Shown: positions 20,588 to 31,756 of the stretch, one piece after another | Position numbering within the stretch: position 1 is the first letter of the stretch | Layout: each line of letters starts with the position of its first letter | NCBI GenBank assembly: GCA_030651695.1 | Contig: JAUSCD010000004.1 | Span: 62,001-126,000 of the forward strand | DNA length: 64,000 bases | Direction of reading: 5' to 3' | From: Pseudohongiella sp. | Lineage (GTDB): Bacteria > Pseudomonadota > Gammaproteobacteria > Pseudomonadales > Pseudohongiellaceae | Position numbers and translations under genes: made by a program | The notes under the pieces: generated by a model | Told to the model about the DNA's origin: nothing | Databases searched by the model: none | Seen by the model: only the letters and a program-made list of their open reading frames with translations

Positions 20588-21961
20588 TCAGAAGAATGTA
20601 AAACCGACAGCAAAAAGGCGTTCCACTTCAGGGATGCGCTTTTTGTCAGTCAGGAAAAGGATTACGTGATCTTCAGACTCGATCACGATGTCGTCGTGCG
20701 CAATCAATACTTCACTATCACGCACGATAGCACCGATAGTGGTGCCGGGCGGCAAATCAATATCCTCAATGGCACGGCCTACAACTTTAGACGAATGACT
20801 GTCACCGTGTGCAATTGCTTCAAGTGCCTCTGCTGCACCACGTCGCAAAGAGTGCACATTTACAATATCACCACGTCTGACGTGAGTAAGAAGACTGCCG
20901 ATAGATGCCTGTTGCGGTGAAATTGCAATGTCAATTTCGCCGCCCTGCACCAGATCCACATATGCCGGATTATTAATCAGGCACATCACTTTACGGGCAC
21001 CCAGACGTTTGGCGAGCATTGATGACATGATATTGGCTTCGTCGTCATTGGTAAGCGCCAGGAACACATCGGTATCTTCAATACCTTCTTCCAACAACAA
21101 TTGTTTGTCTGACGACATGCCGTTCAACACAATAGCTCGCGAAAGATATTCAGATAAAAATGCGCAACGTTCAGCGCTGTATTCAATCACTTTTACCTGA
21201 TATTTCTGTTCCAGCGCTTCCGCCAGTCGCATCCCGATATTGCCGCCGCCGGCGATAATCAAACGCTTGTAGGGTTTATCAAGGCGACGCAGTTCTCCGA
21301 TCACCGCGCGAATATTTTTGGCGGCAGCAATAAAAAAAACTTCATCATCCGCTTCAATTACCGTTGAACCTTCCGGAGTAATAGCCCTGTTGCGCCGGAA
21401 AATAGCAGCCACCCGCGCATCAACGTTAGGCATGTGCTCGCGCAGAAACCTGATTTCCTGCCCGACAAGAGGTCCGCCATAATAAGCACGAACCGCTACC
21501 AGCTGGGCATTACCATCAGCAAAGTCCAATACTTGCAGTGAGCCCGGAAGCTCGATCAGTCGTTTGATGTAATTGGAGACCAGCAATTCAGGGCTGATAA
21601 CAACATCCAGCGGAATTGCTTCGTTGCGGAACAAATCTTCTTGCTGAATATAAGAAGCGGAGCGCAGGCGGCAGATTTTTTTCGGCGTTTTAAAAATGGA
21701 GTAGGCGATCTGGCAGGCGACCATGTTGACTTCGTCGTTTTCAGTCACTGCAATAATCATGTCAGCATCGTCAGCGCCCGCTGCCCGCAGCACGTCCGGA
21801 TGCGAAGGCCAGCCTTGTTTAATGCCTACATCGAGTCGGTCTTTTAATTCCCGCAGGCTTTCAGCATCGGGATCAACAACAGTGATGTCGTTAGCTTCGC
21901 TCGAAAGATTTTCCGCCAGTGAGATTCCAACCTGGTTACATCCCAGAATTATTATTTTCAT
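20588..21961 (-). CDS. trkA: Trk system potassium uptake regulator TrkA
   Basis: Peripheral NAD(H)-binding gating subunit for TrkH. 457 residues made of two RCK units. The N-terminal Rossmann fold begins [20 protein letters not shown], and the second one contains [18 protein letters not shown] near residue 235. Each is followed by a TrkA-C ligand domain. It lies between rsmB (147-base gap upstream) and trkH, the conserved rsmB-trkA order known from E. coli and Pseudomonas. Confidence 0.97.
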   Translation of the reverse strand: MKIIILGCNQVGISLAENLSSEANDITVVDPDAESLRELKDRLDVGIKQGWPSHPDVLRAAGADDADMIIAVTENDEVNMVACQIAYSIFKTPKKICRLRSASYIQQEDLFRNEAIPLDVVISPELLVSNYIKRLIELPGSLQVLDFADGNAQLVAVRAYYGGPLVGQEIRFLREHMPNVDARVAAIFRRNRAITPEGSTVIEADDEVFFIAAAKNIRAVIGELRRLDKPYKRLIIAGGGNIGMRLAEALEQKYQVKVIEYSAERCAFLSEYLSRAIVLNGMSSDKQLLLEEGIEDTDVFLALTNDDEANIMSSMLAKRLGARKVMCLINNPAYVDLVQGGEIDIAISPQQASIGSLLTHVRRGDIVNVHSLRRGAAEALEAIAHGDSHSSKVVGRAIEDIDLPPGTTIGAIVRDSEVLIAHDDIVIESEDHVILFLTDKKRIPEVERLFAVGFTFF

Positions 21962-22108
21962 CTAAACCGGGTGGCTCCTGCCAATTTGAGTCGTAAAGGG
22001 CACCGTCTCGATGGGCGCAGCTACAAGCTGGGCAACCAACCTGATGCCACCAAATTATCCGCCCAACGGACCGTGCTTACAAGCTTGATGCCTGATATTG
22101 CGAGTGTT

Positions 22109-23440
22109 TTAACCTTGTTTCTGCAAACAAGCAAAATAGAAACCATCCGGGCCATGGTCAGTTGGCAGAATCTGGCGACCCTGTTCGCACGCGATGCCCC
22201 AGTCGGCTGTAATCGGAATGCCTACAGCATCCGGGGTTCTGGTCAGAAACGCTGATATCTGTTCGGTGTTTTCTGCCGGCAAAATAGAGCAGGTTGAATA
22301 CACCATCACTCCGCCGGGTTTAAGACAGGTCCACAGGCTGTCGAGCAACCGTGATTGCAGTTCAGTCAACCGTGTAATATCAGTAGGCTGTCGTAACAAC
22401 TTAATATCCGGTTGGCGCCGGATGATGCCGGTTGCAGAGCAGGGAGCATCGAGCAGGACGCGGTCAAAACTGCGTCCGTCCCACCAGGAGTGGGTCTGTG
22501 TGGCATCCGCACCAACAACCGCCACGCGCTCCGAATCCAGCGCCAGCCGGTGCAGATTTTCATGCAACCGTTCAAGCCGGCGTAACTCAATATCCAGCGC
22601 AACCACTTCTGCGGGTTCCGGTTCGGTTTCGAGTATGTGGCAGGTTTTGCCGCCGGGAGCAGCACAGGCATCCAGTATGCGTTGACCGGCTGCAGGCTTT
22701 AACAGATCAGGCAGCAACTGTGAGGCTTCATCCTGCACACTGACCCAACCCTGAAAAAATCCGGGTAAATCGTCTACCGGGCAGGGTTTTTCGAGATACA
22801 CAGCGCTGCTTGCATAAACCCCGGTAACAGCTCCCATTCCGGCCTCATGAAGTGCCTGAACATAATCAGCACGGGAGATCTGTTGCCTGTTCACACGCAG
22901 GCTCATGGGCGGATGGCGATTGCCGGCTTCCAGAATCATCGGCCACCGCTCAGGCCACGCTGTTTTTAACAGATCAATCAACCACTGCGGATGGCTGAAT
23001 TGAGCGGCGTCAGTTTTGTACTCAAGATTGCCAGTCGAAAGCTGTCTCTGGAATTGTCGGAGTACCCCATTTACCAACGCTTTGGCCCACGGCTTTTTTA
23101 ACAAGGCAACAGCGTTAACAGTCTCATTAATACTGACATAGTCAGGCGTGCGCAGATGTGCCAACTGATACAGACCGACAACCAGCAGGCAGCGAATATC
23201 TAGATCTTTCGCCTTCAGTGGTTTGCTCAGAAGTCCGGCAAGCGCGTTGTCCAGTTGGAAATACCAGCGGCAGCTTCCGTAACAAAGTTCCTTTAACAGG
23301 GGCAGTGCTGATGCGTCAGTCCCGTCGCTGGAGCGCGGAAGTTGAGTAGCAAGCGATCCCTGTTGTTGCAGCAGTTTGCTAAGAATCAGCGCAGCATTGG
23401 CTCGCACCCCTGCCGGCTGATTCAGCGAAATAGCCTTCAT
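22109..23440 (-). CDS. rsmB: 16S rRNA (cytosine-967-C5)-methyltransferase
   Basis: Methylates C967 of 16S rRNA with S-adenosylmethionine. From ATG 23440 (MKAISLNQPAGVRANAALIL) it is 443 residues. An NusB-like N-terminal domain (about 1-140) is followed by the Rossmann methyltransferase with ILDACAAPGGKTCHILE. The two active-site cysteines lie in DAPCSATGIIRRQPD and VYSTCSILPAEN. The ATG overlaps the fmt stop by 4 bases, which fixes the start; the frame is open 24 bases farther upstream. Confidence 0.97.
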   Translation of the reverse strand: MKAISLNQPAGVRANAALILSKLLQQQGSLATQLPRSSDGTDASALPLLKELCYGSCRWYFQLDNALAGLLSKPLKAKDLDIRCLLVVGLYQLAHLRTPDYVSINETVNAVALLKKPWAKALVNGVLRQFQRQLSTGNLEYKTDAAQFSHPQWLIDLLKTAWPERWPMILEAGNRHPPMSLRVNRQQISRADYVQALHEAGMGAVTGVYASSAVYLEKPCPVDDLPGFFQGWVSVQDEASQLLPDLLKPAAGQRILDACAAPGGKTCHILETEPEPAEVVALDIELRRLERLHENLHRLALDSERVAVVGADATQTHSWWDGRSFDRVLLDAPCSATGIIRRQPDIKLLRQPTDITRLTELQSRLLDSLWTCLKPGGVMVYSTCSILPAENTEQISAFLTRTPDAVGIPITADWGIACEQGRQILPTDHGPDGFYFACLQKQG

Positions 23441-24414
23441 GTGTTTTCCTGATCGCTGAAGCAATTGCCTGCAGTAAATACAGAACCATAAGAGTTCAGC
23501 AACTCTCTGACACTGGCCGGATTTTTACCGGGGAGCTGTAACTCTTCCAACATCAGAATGCCATTGCCGCAGGCGACAGAAATAAACGCCGGAGATTTGG
23601 AGTCTGTGCGGACGATTTCAAGAATGGTGCCAGGAGCCTCTTTGTGCGATCCCGAGGCAGGTCGGGCTTTCAGTACACGCAAACGCTGACCCTGCAAAAA
23701 CGAATAGGCGGGATTCCTGCCAATGCTGGCTCTGACAGTACGCCCAATTGATTCAGCGCTGCTGGCCCAGTTGATCAGCGCCTCGGTTTTATCAATCTTT
23801 TTAGCGTAAGTAGTCTCGGCGTCGTCTTGCGCGAGTGCCTTGGCCTGCAGCGTATCAAAATCGCCCAGGGTGTGCAGCAGCGCCTGACAGCCAAGATCGG
23901 CCAGCCTGTTTTCAAGACTCACACGATCATCGCTTGCGCTGATGGGTGTTGATAATGTGTACAACATATCACCAGTATCAAGACCAACATCCATCTGCAT
24001 GATAGTGATGCCAGTCTCACTATCCCCCGCCAGCAGCGCCCGCTCGATAGGCGCAGCGCCACGCCAGCGCGGCAATAAGGACGCATGTACATTGATGCAG
24101 CCCCGCGCGGGTATTTCCAATACAGCCTTGGGCAACAGCAGGCCGTAAGCTACCACTATCATCAGGTCCGCACCCAGCTTTGCGAGCTCAGCCTGAGCTT
24201 CGTCGCTCTTCAGACTTTGGGGTTGATACACCGGGATATTGTGCTTCAGAGCAAGTTCTTTCACAGGGCTTGCGTGAAGACTTTTGCCGCGACCGGCGGC
24301 GCGATCGGGCTGTGTGTACACAGCAGCTACGTTATGACCGCTGCTGAGCAGCGCATCAAGATGACGAGCGGCGAACCCGGGAGTACCGGCAAACACTATT
24401 TTTAACGCAGACAT
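23437..24414 (-). CDS. fmt: Methionyl-tRNA formyltransferase
   Basis: Formylates initiator Met-tRNA using 10-formyltetrahydrofolate. 325 residues: IVFAGTPGFAARHLDALLSSG at the N-terminus, the catalytic region INVHASLLPRWRGAAPIERAL, then MDVGLDTGDMLY and the OB-fold C-terminal domain. It follows def by 31 bases and is translationally coupled to rsmB. The def-fmt pair, formylation and later deformylation, is the usual arrangement. Confidence 0.98.
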   Translation of the reverse strand: MSALKIVFAGTPGFAARHLDALLSSGHNVAAVYTQPDRAAGRGKSLHASPVKELALKHNIPVYQPQSLKSDEAQAELAKLGADLMIVVAYGLLLPKAVLEIPARGCINVHASLLPRWRGAAPIERALLAGDSETGITIMQMDVGLDTGDMLYTLSTPISASDDRVSLENRLADLGCQALLHTLGDFDTLQAKALAQDDAETTYAKKIDKTEALINWASSAESIGRTVRASIGRNPAYSFLQGQRLRVLKARPASGSHKEAPGTILEIVRTDSKSPAFISVACGNGILMLEELQLPGKNPASVRELLNSYGSVFTAGNCFSDQENT

Positions 24415-24445
24415 AAAGGGTTTCCGGCTGATTTTATTGACCGCG

Positions 24446-24958
24446 TTACTCTGCCATCGCCAGCTTGTGGGCTTTTTCCAGCTTGCTGCGAATACGTTGG
24501 CGTTTGAGAGTACTCAGATAATCTACAAACAACTTGCCGTTAAGATGGTCCATTTCGTGCTGAATACAGGTCGCCAGCAAACCATCGGCGATCATTTCAA
24601 AAGGCTCGCCGTTGCGATCAAGGGCATTGACCTTCACCCGGCTTGGGCGGCTGACAGTTTCGTAAAACCCGGGAACCGACAGACAGCCCTCGTCATACTC
24701 AGCAAGTTCGTCATCCAGCACTTTCAGGCGTGGGTTGATAAACACCAGAGGCTCGTTGCTCTCTTCTGAGATATCTATAACGATCAGCTGCTTATGGAAG
24801 TTTATCTGCGTCGCAGCAAGGCCAATGCCTGGCGCGGCATACATGGTTTCCAACATGTCATCAATCAACGCACGAAGTGCGTCATCTACCTGGTCCACCG
24901 GTTTGGCAATGGTGCGCAGCCGGGGATCCGGGAATTCAAGAATCTCGAGTTTCGCCAT
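24446..24958 (-). CDS. def: Peptide deformylase
   Basis: Metal-dependent enzyme removing the formyl group from nascent peptides. 170 residues from ATG 24958 ([20 protein letters not shown]). The three active-site motifs are intact: [19 protein letters not shown] (cysteine ligand) and [12 protein letters not shown] (the HExxH histidines). The open frame extends 57 bases upstream but without family similarity. It heads def-fmt-rsmB and is divergent from dprA across about 190 bases. Confidence 0.97.
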   Translation of the reverse strand: MAKLEILEFPDPRLRTIAKPVDQVDDALRALIDDMLETMYAAPGIGLAATQINFHKQLIVIDISEESNEPLVFINPRLKVLDDELAEYDEGCLSVPGFYETVSRPSRVKVNALDRNGEPFEMIADGLLATCIQHEMDHLNGKLFVDYLSTLKRQRIRSKLEKAHKLAMAE

Positions 24959-25148
24959 GTCATCCTCCACCGGAAGCGTTTTAACAGCAGACAAATCTAC
25001 AACAGCAGCAGGCAACAGACTCTATCTTGTGCCATAACCTATGAACAAGCGTTGTAGCGCCGACTTGCTGCGTTTTGTGCGGGCGGCAGTATAACACAGC
25101 CATAAACGAGCGGGCTTCAGAGCGGTCTGACACAAGGATGTATAATCT

Positions 25149-26318
25149 ATGAATACCAGAGAAACCGGCATTTTGCTGGGATTGTTTCATGCAAAGGGAG
25201 TTGGCAGAGGTCTTTTGAGACGGATGTTGGATGCCCTGCAACGTACAGAGCTCAATGAAGACCTGGTCCTGTCCTTGTGCGCGGACCCCGAACAAAAACA
25301 AATCGTACAGGCCAGCTTGTCGCAGGCCAACAAACATCAAGCCAGGCAGCAAGCTGCGGGAACTGAGGCGACGCTGCGCTGGCTGGAATCTTCATCACAT
25401 AGCTTGATATTCGCTAACGACGCCATGTATCCCCCCTTATTGCGTCAGATTCCAGACTACCCTCCTCTGTTATTCGTCAAAGGGGATCCACAATCTCTGC
25501 GGCGTCCCATGTTGGCGATGGTGGGCAGCCGCAACAGCACGGCCTATGGGAGATCGGCAGCATATCGCATCGCAGCCGATCTTGCTGACATGGGGCTGCT
25601 GGTTTGCAGCGGACTGGCGAGCGGGATTGATACCCAGGCACATGTCGCTGCGCTGGATGCCGGCTCCAACACAGTTGCGGTGCTGGGTAATGGACTGGCC
25701 AGTGTTTATCCCGCAATCAACCGGGCGCTTGCTGACAGAATCACAGATGCCGGGGCCCGTGTGGGCGGGGCTTTGGTATCAGAGCAGCCTCTGCACGCAG
25801 GTCCGGTGGCCAGCCACTTCCCGCAGCGAAACCGCATTATTTCCGGGCTGAGCATGGGCGTGTGTGTGGTCGAAGCCAACATGCGCAGTGGATCGCTGAT
25901 AACGGCTCGTTTGGCTTTGGAGCAGAATCGTGAAGTGTTTGCTGTGCCCGGCTCAATCAACAGCCCTGTCAGCCGTGGTTGTCACCGGTTGCTCAGACAG
26001 GGCGCTGTTCTGACTGAATCAGCGGAGGATATAGCTGAGCACATACGTTTTATCTGTCAGGCGCAGATGGCGGTTGCTTATCCTGATTTCGTGCCGGAAT
26101 CAAAGTCCGAAAAGGTTGTGCCCGAGACCTCCGGGAGCAAACAGGCAATGCCGCCGGGATGCCAACCAATCTATGATCAGATATGTCAGGACGCAGTGGG
26201 CATTGACGCTCTGCTGATCAGAACTGGACTGGCGCTACCGGATTTAAGTGAAAAACTGTTGCAGCTTGAGCTGTCGGGGCTTGTCAATCATCAGGGCAAC
26301 CGTTGGTGGCGTCATTGA
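25149..26318 (+). CDS. dprA: DNA processing protein DprA (Smf)
   Basis: Binds incoming single-stranded DNA and loads RecA during natural transformation. 389 residues: an N-terminal helical SAM-like domain, the Rossmann-like core (MVGSRNSTAYGRSAAYRIA; VCSGLASGIDTQAHVAAL; SHFPQRNRIISGLS), and a C-terminal winged-helix segment (VGIDALLIRTGLALPDLSEKL). An AAGGA-like ribosome-binding site precedes the ATG. Presence of dprA alone does not prove competence; no other competence genes are in the window. Confidence 0.95.
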   Translation: MNTRETGILLGLFHAKGVGRGLLRRMLDALQRTELNEDLVLSLCADPEQKQIVQASLSQANKHQARQQAAGTEATLRWLESSSHSLIFANDAMYPPLLRQIPDYPPLLFVKGDPQSLRRPMLAMVGSRNSTAYGRSAAYRIAADLADMGLLVCSGLASGIDTQAHVAALDAGSNTVAVLGNGLASVYPAINRALADRITDAGARVGGALVSEQPLHAGPVASHFPQRNRIISGLSMGVCVVEANMRSGSLITARLALEQNREVFAVPGSINSPVSRGCHRLLRQGAVLTESAEDIAEHIRFICQAQMAVAYPDFVPESKSEKVVPETSGSKQAMPPGCQPIYDQICQDAVGIDALLIRTGLALPDLSEKLLQLELSGLVNHQGNRWWRH

Positions 26319-26419
26319 CAATTCGCGCAGATCTTGCGCGTCGAGAGGAGCTGAGCTAACGTGCTGCGCTCGTGAACGGGCGATGAGCCGGAATCTTAAA
26401 TCAACTATCGGGGGCAACG

Positions 26420-26995
26420 ATGCACGATCTGGCACTCAAGCGCGCGGCAGAGATTCTATGGGCCGGCGGAGTGATCGCCTATCCAACGGAGGCAGTATGG
26501 GGGCTAGGGTGTGACCCTGAGAACAAGCAAGCCTGCCTGAGCTTGTTGCAGATCAAACAGCGGCAAGCTGAAAAAGGTATGATACTCATCGCCGGTAAAC
26601 TGGATCAGTTTGCAGCGCTGCTTGCTCCCTTGTCGGCAGAACAGCGCGCTGTTCTTACCAAAGCCTGGCAACAACAGGAAAAAACCGGTGCAGTGACCAT
26701 GCTGGTGCCGGACCTGCTGGATCAGGTGCCTTGGTGGGTAAAAGGCCAGCACCCTGCAGTCGCCTTGCGAGTGAGCCGACATCCCCTGGTGCAGAGCTTA
26801 TGCGAGGCATTTGGTGGCGCGCTGGTTTCCACGTCCGCAAATGTTTCGGGTAAACAGGCAGCCCTGTCTCGTCTGACGGTGCAGCGGCAACTTGGTGCGC
26901 AATTGGATTTCATAGTGCCGGGAGAGCTGGGCGGTGAAAAAAACCCTTCCCGGATTATCGATCTTGAAACCGGGAAAACCTTGCGCGCATCCTGA
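26420..26995 (+). CDS. tsaC: Threonylcarbamoyl-AMP synthase TsaC
   Basis: Makes threonylcarbamoyl-adenylate from threonine, bicarbonate and ATP for t6A37 modification of tRNAs decoding ANN codons. The 191-residue, single YrdC-domain form fits TsaC rather than the longer Sua5. Motifs: GVIAYPTEAVWGLGCDP, KQRQAEKGMILIAG, and ALVSTSANVSGKQA. It sits between dprA and hemF, as in Pseudomonas. Confidence 0.95.
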   Translation: MHDLALKRAAEILWAGGVIAYPTEAVWGLGCDPENKQACLSLLQIKQRQAEKGMILIAGKLDQFAALLAPLSAEQRAVLTKAWQQQEKTGAVTMLVPDLLDQVPWWVKGQHPAVALRVSRHPLVQSLCEAFGGALVSTSANVSGKQAALSRLTVQRQLGAQLDFIVPGELGGEKNPSRIIDLETGKTLRAS

Positions 26996-27055
26996 CACCA
27001 GGCGTTCAGGAGTGGCGCCCGAGGATTTGAATGGCTGCCAGACAGCAAGGAGTAA

Positions 27056-27988
<933 letters not shown>

Positions 27989-28042
27989 CAAAGCGGCCCA
28001 AGGTTGGCCGCTGAGCGATCTGACGGCAACGAAGGAATAAAA

Positions 28043-28870
28043 ATGGATAACTACGCGGTAGTTGGTTTTCCGGTCAGGCACAGCAAATCGCCCATGATCC
28101 ACAGAATGTTTGCCGAACAAACGAAGCAAGTGCTCACCTATGATCGGATAGAAGTTGCGCCCGAAGAGTTCATAGCTAAGGTTGAGGCTTTTTTCGCTGG
28201 CGGAGGCAAGGGCCTGAATATTACTGTGCCACATAAAGAACGGGCATGGGAAATGGTCGACTGGCGCTCCCCGAACGCTGAGAAAGCGGGAGCGGTCAAC
28301 ACGCTCTATCGCCTGCCGGACGGAAGATTGGCAGGGGCAAACACTGATGGCGTCGGGCTGGTACGCGATATCGAACAGAACCATGGCTGCTCGCTTGAAA
28401 ACATGACAGTCCTGATACTGGGCGCCGGAGGTGCAGTCAGGGGCCTGTTGCCCCGACTGATCGCGGCCAGGCCGGGCCGCATTATTATTGCGAACCGTAC
28501 GGTTTCCAAAGCAGTGACGTTGAAAACCCTGTTTGCAGATCAGTTCACAATCGATGTCAGCGCGTATGACTCGCTTGAGGAGCTGGCTCCCGACTGGATT
28601 ATCAATGGCAGTTCGGCCGGTTTACAGGGTGGCATGCCTGACCTGCCGGCGACGCTGATTACAAATCATACCTGCTGTTACGACATGGTTTACGCGCCGG
28701 GTGGCACCGTGTTCCAACACTGGGCCAAAAAGTCTGGCGCCAGGCTGGCGCTGGATGGCACAGGCATGTTGGTTGAGCAGGCTGCCGAGTCGTTTTATAT
28801 ATGGCGCGGTGTGCGACCAGAGACAGGGCCCGTGCTTCAGGCTTTACACAAGTTGTTGTCTGACCAATAA
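28043..28870 (+). CDS. aroE: Shikimate dehydrogenase (NADP+)
   Basis: Reduces 3-dehydroshikimate to shikimate in aromatic amino acid synthesis. 275 residues from ATG 28043 (MDNYAVVGFPVRHSKSPMIH), preceded by AAGGAA. Catalytic Lys is in NITVPHKERAWE and Asp in NTDGVGL; the NADP-binding loop is LGAGGAVRGLLP, followed by IANRTVSKA. A longer frame starting 39 bases upstream lacks family similarity. It ends 13 bases from the convergent carbonic-anhydrase-like gene. Confidence 0.97.
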   Translation: MDNYAVVGFPVRHSKSPMIHRMFAEQTKQVLTYDRIEVAPEEFIAKVEAFFAGGGKGLNITVPHKERAWEMVDWRSPNAEKAGAVNTLYRLPDGRLAGANTDGVGLVRDIEQNHGCSLENMTVLILGAGGAVRGLLPRLIAARPGRIIIANRTVSKAVTLKTLFADQFTIDVSAYDSLEELAPDWIINGSSAGLQGGMPDLPATLITNHTCCYDMVYAPGGTVFQHWAKKSGARLALDGTGMLVEQAAESFYIWRGVRPETGPVLQALHKLLSDQ

Positions 28871-28883
28871 GCTGCTGCGCCTG

Positions 28884-29429
28884 CTATGTAGTTGCAGCCG
28901 GATCGGCGAGATATCTGTCCTTCAGCTCTTTGTACTTGCCAGCGGTGTAAAGGAAGAAGGACTTCTCCTGCTCACTCAAGGCACGGATCTGCCTGACGGG
29001 CGAACCTACATACAGATAGCCGCTTTGCAGGATTTTGCCCGGAGGCACCAGACTGCCTCCGCCAATAATCGAATCAGACTCCACAACAGCGCCATCCATA
29101 ATAATAGTACCCATCCCGACAAGCACCCGATCCCTGATCGTGCAGCCGTGCAGCATCACTTTGTGCCCCACAGTAACGTCGTTACCGATAACACAAGCGA
29201 ATCCGCCCGGGTTAAAGGGGCCGTCATGGGTGACGTGCAACACCGAGCCATCCTGAATACTGGTTCGCTCCCCGATACGTATTTGGTGGATATCGCCGCG
29301 AATGACGGACATTGGCCAGACCGACGAGTCTTTGCCAATATGGACGTCCCCAATGACAACGGCACTGTTGTGTACAAATACACCCTCTGACAGCTGAGGT
29401 GTCAGATTCTCGAAACTTTCAATACTCAT
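28884..29429 (-). CDS. Gamma-carbonic anhydrase-like hexapeptide-repeat protein (YrdA family)
   Basis: 181 residues forming a left-handed beta-helix (hexapeptide repeats such as VVIGDVHIGKDSSVWP, IGNDVTVGHKVMLHG, IIGGGSLVPPG). The metal-ligand histidines of the family are present in LHVTHDG and VGHKVMLHGC. Members of this subgroup bind zinc; carbonic anhydrase activity is shown for some and doubtful for others. The ATG at 29429 is chosen over an earlier in-frame start because MSIESFENL gives the normal N-terminus. Divergent from prlC, convergent with aroE. Confidence 0.9.
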   Translation of the reverse strand: MSIESFENLTPQLSEGVFVHNSAVVIGDVHIGKDSSVWPMSVIRGDIHQIRIGERTSIQDGSVLHVTHDGPFNPGGFACVIGNDVTVGHKVMLHGCTIRDRVLVGMGTIIMDGAVVESDSIIGGGSLVPPGKILQSGYLYVGSPVRQIRALSEQEKSFFLYTAGKYKELKDRYLADPAATT

Positions 29430-29525
29430 AAGTATCCTCGGGCCTTTAAGCCGGACTGAATTCACTGTCAGCAATGGTATGATGAGCTCAGATTTTTTTT
29501 CCAGCCATGCGGGAGACTTTTGTTC

Positions 29526-31601
29526 ATGTTATCAGACACCATCGCTGTGAACCCCCTTTTGCATTTTGACCGCTTGCCTGATTTTCCGGCAATACAGGCT
29601 GAGCATATTCGACCGGCGGTCGAAAAGGTACTGGCGGAAAATCGCAACACTCTTGAGGAGCTGTTGGGCAAAAGTAAAAGTCTGACGGCTCCGGACTGGA
29701 GCAATCTGATGGACCCGTTGGATGATATGGATGATAGTCTTAATAAAGTCTGGTCTACCGCGAGCCATTTGAACTCTGTTAGCAACACACCTGAAATCCG
29801 ACAGGCCTACAACGAATGCCAGCCTCTGATTACAGAGTATTATGCGGAGTTGGGCCAGAACGAAAAACTTTATGCTTGTGTGCAGGCACTGAGTAGTCGT
29901 GCGGAGACACTTAAGCTTGATGGATCACAGCGCAAAATTCTGGAAGATACCTTGCTTGACTTCCGCCTGGCCGGAGTCAGCCTGCCCGCCGATCAGAAAA
30001 AGCAATATACGGTATTGCAGACTCAACTCAGCCAACTTTCGAATCAGTTTGGCAACAACGTGCTTGATGCAACACGTGCCTGGTCGCACAATATCACTGA
30101 TGTCGCAGATCTTTCCGGTGTGCCGGAGCTGACTGTAGCTGCGGCGGCAGATGCTGCACAGAAGAAAAATCTGCAAGGTTATTTGCTCACATTGGACTTT
30201 CCTGTCTATTTTGCAGTGATGACTTACGCAGATAACCGTGAGTTGCGCGAGACAATTTATAAAGCCTATGCAACCCGCGCATCTTCTTTTGGTGCGGCAG
30301 AATGGGATAACCATGATGTTATAAGAGAGATTCTCAGGCTTCGCCAGCAAATGGCAGAATTACTCGGATTTGAAAACTACGCAGCATTGTCACTCGCCCG
30401 CAAGATGGCAAAATCAGTTGCTCAGGTTAACCAGTTTCTCGAAGATCTGATTTTGTACAGTCGTCCTGCCGCGCAGCGGGAATTCGCCGAGCTGTCGCAG
30501 TATGCAATAGACCAATATCAACTTGCAGAATTGAAGGCCTGGGATGTGTCGTACTACAGCGAAAAACTGCGCAAACAGAACTACGATCTTTCGCAGGAAG
30601 AATTGCGTCCCTGGTTCCCGGTCGACAAAGTGCGGCAAGGGTTGTTCGATATTGTTGAAACTATCTACGGCATTCAGGTGGAGCGCGACCACAGCGCAGG
30701 AGTTTGGCATCAGGATGTAGAGTTCTACAATATCCGTCGTCAGGGTGAAGTAATTGCACGTTTCTATTTTGATCTTTTCACCAGAGAAGGGAAAAAAGGC
30801 GGTGCATGGATGGCCGATTGCCGCACCCGCCGACAACTCAGCATTCATGGACAGGCTGTGATGCAGCAAATACCAGTTGCCTATCTGGTCTGTAATTTTG
30901 CGCCTCCTTCAGCAGATAGCCCTGCACTGCTGACGCACAATGATGTTACTACCCTGTTCCACGAATTCGGTCATGGTTTGCACCACATGCTGACGCGAGA
31001 GAATTATTTGCGCAGTTCAGGCATCAGCGGTGTTGCGTGGGATGCTGTCGAACTACCGAGTCAGTTGATGGAGAATTGGTGCTGGGATCCTCAGTCAATC
31101 AGTATGATCTCCGGGCACTACAAGACCGATGAAACGTTGCCCGGGCAGATGCTGGAAAAAATGCTGGCAGCCCGTAATTTCCAATCCGGGATGCGCAGTG
31201 TCAGACAGCTTGAGTTCGCTTTGTTCGATTTCACCCTCCATCAGACTGCAGTCGTTGAGGATCAGGACTTTGTCTGTGAAGTCTTGAGCGCTACACGAAA
31301 TAAAACAGCAGTGTATCCGGTACCTGACTACAACCGGTTTCAAAACAGCTTTTCCCATATCTTTGCAGGTGGTTATGCTGCCGGGTATTACAGTTACAAG
31401 TGGGCTGAGGTGCTGTCTGCGGATGTGTTCTCGCGGTTTGAAGAGACGGGTGTGTTGAATCCAGGGACAGGCAGCGAATTTCTAGACAAGATATTGTCAA
31501 GAGGAGGCGGTGCTGATGCCCTCTCCTTGTTTATTGATTTTATGGGCAGGGAGCCTGATATAGCGGCGCTGCTAAAACAGGAAGGTTTGCAAGCCCACTG
31601 A
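29526..31601 (+). CDS. prlC: Oligopeptidase A (M3 zinc metallopeptidase)
   Basis: Cytoplasmic endopeptidase degrading short peptides, including cleaved signal peptides. 691 residues. The zinc site TLFHEFGHGLHHML (HExxH) is near residue 485, with the downstream glutamate in the ELPSQLMENW region, both diagnostic of the M3A family. ATG 29526 is chosen because GGGAGA lies 8-14 bases upstream; a TTG two codons earlier is less well spaced. It stands alone and ends in a 407-base gap before coxB. Confidence 0.96.
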   Translation: MLSDTIAVNPLLHFDRLPDFPAIQAEHIRPAVEKVLAENRNTLEELLGKSKSLTAPDWSNLMDPLDDMDDSLNKVWSTASHLNSVSNTPEIRQAYNECQPLITEYYAELGQNEKLYACVQALSSRAETLKLDGSQRKILEDTLLDFRLAGVSLPADQKKQYTVLQTQLSQLSNQFGNNVLDATRAWSHNITDVADLSGVPELTVAAAADAAQKKNLQGYLLTLDFPVYFAVMTYADNRELRETIYKAYATRASSFGAAEWDNHDVIREILRLRQQMAELLGFENYAALSLARKMAKSVAQVNQFLEDLILYSRPAAQREFAELSQYAIDQYQLAELKAWDVSYYSEKLRKQNYDLSQEELRPWFPVDKVRQGLFDIVETIYGIQVERDHSAGVWHQDVEFYNIRRQGEVIARFYFDLFTREGKKGGAWMADCRTRRQLSIHGQAVMQQIPVAYLVCNFAPPSADSPALLTHNDVTTLFHEFGHGLHHMLTRENYLRSSGISGVAWDAVELPSQLMENWCWDPQSISMISGHYKTDETLPGQMLEKMLAARNFQSGMRSVRQLEFALFDFTLHQTAVVEDQDFVCEVLSATRNKTAVYPVPDYNRFQNSFSHIFAGGYAAGYYSYKWAEVLSADVFSRFEETGVLNPGTGSEFLDKILSRGGGADALSLFIDFMGREPDIAALLKQEGLQAH

Positions 31602-31640
31602 ATTATTGGGAAATTTGATCTATATCAGGGTCAGCTATAT

Positions 31641-31668
31641 TCGCCGGTATTAGACTGGCTATCGGCGA
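31641..31668 (+). terminator. Stem-loop after prlC, possible weak terminator
   Basis: TCGCCGGTA (31641-31649) pairs with TATCGGCGA (31660-31668), a 9-bp stem with one G-U pair and a 10-base loop, 40 bases after the prlC stop. Only three T residues follow, so it is a poor intrinsic terminator. Confidence 0.35.
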
Positions 31669-31747
31669 TTTGACAGCGTGCTTCCGTATTTTGTTAGGAA
31701 TACAGGCCGATTCTGGTCGGATACGATGGTAATGTAGAAACAAGTTT

Positions 31748-31756
31748 TGTTATAAT
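31748..31756 (+). promoter_or_regulatory. Extended -10 promoter for the cox operon
   Basis: TGTTATAAT is a perfect TATAAT hexamer with the TGn extension. No good -35 hexamer is visible at 17 bases, which extended -10 promoters tolerate. Transcription from about 31763 would leave a leader of some 245 bases before coxB. Confidence 0.5.

Noticed and set aside
25141-25146. TATAAT directly before dprA as a promoter
   Set aside because: It is 3 bases from the start codon, would require a leaderless mRNA, and a normal ribosome-binding site lies just upstream.
26324-26340. CGCGCA/TGCGCG hairpin after dprA as terminator
   Set aside because: Six-base stem without a T-run, in a 101-base gap before tsaC on the same strand; too weak to call.
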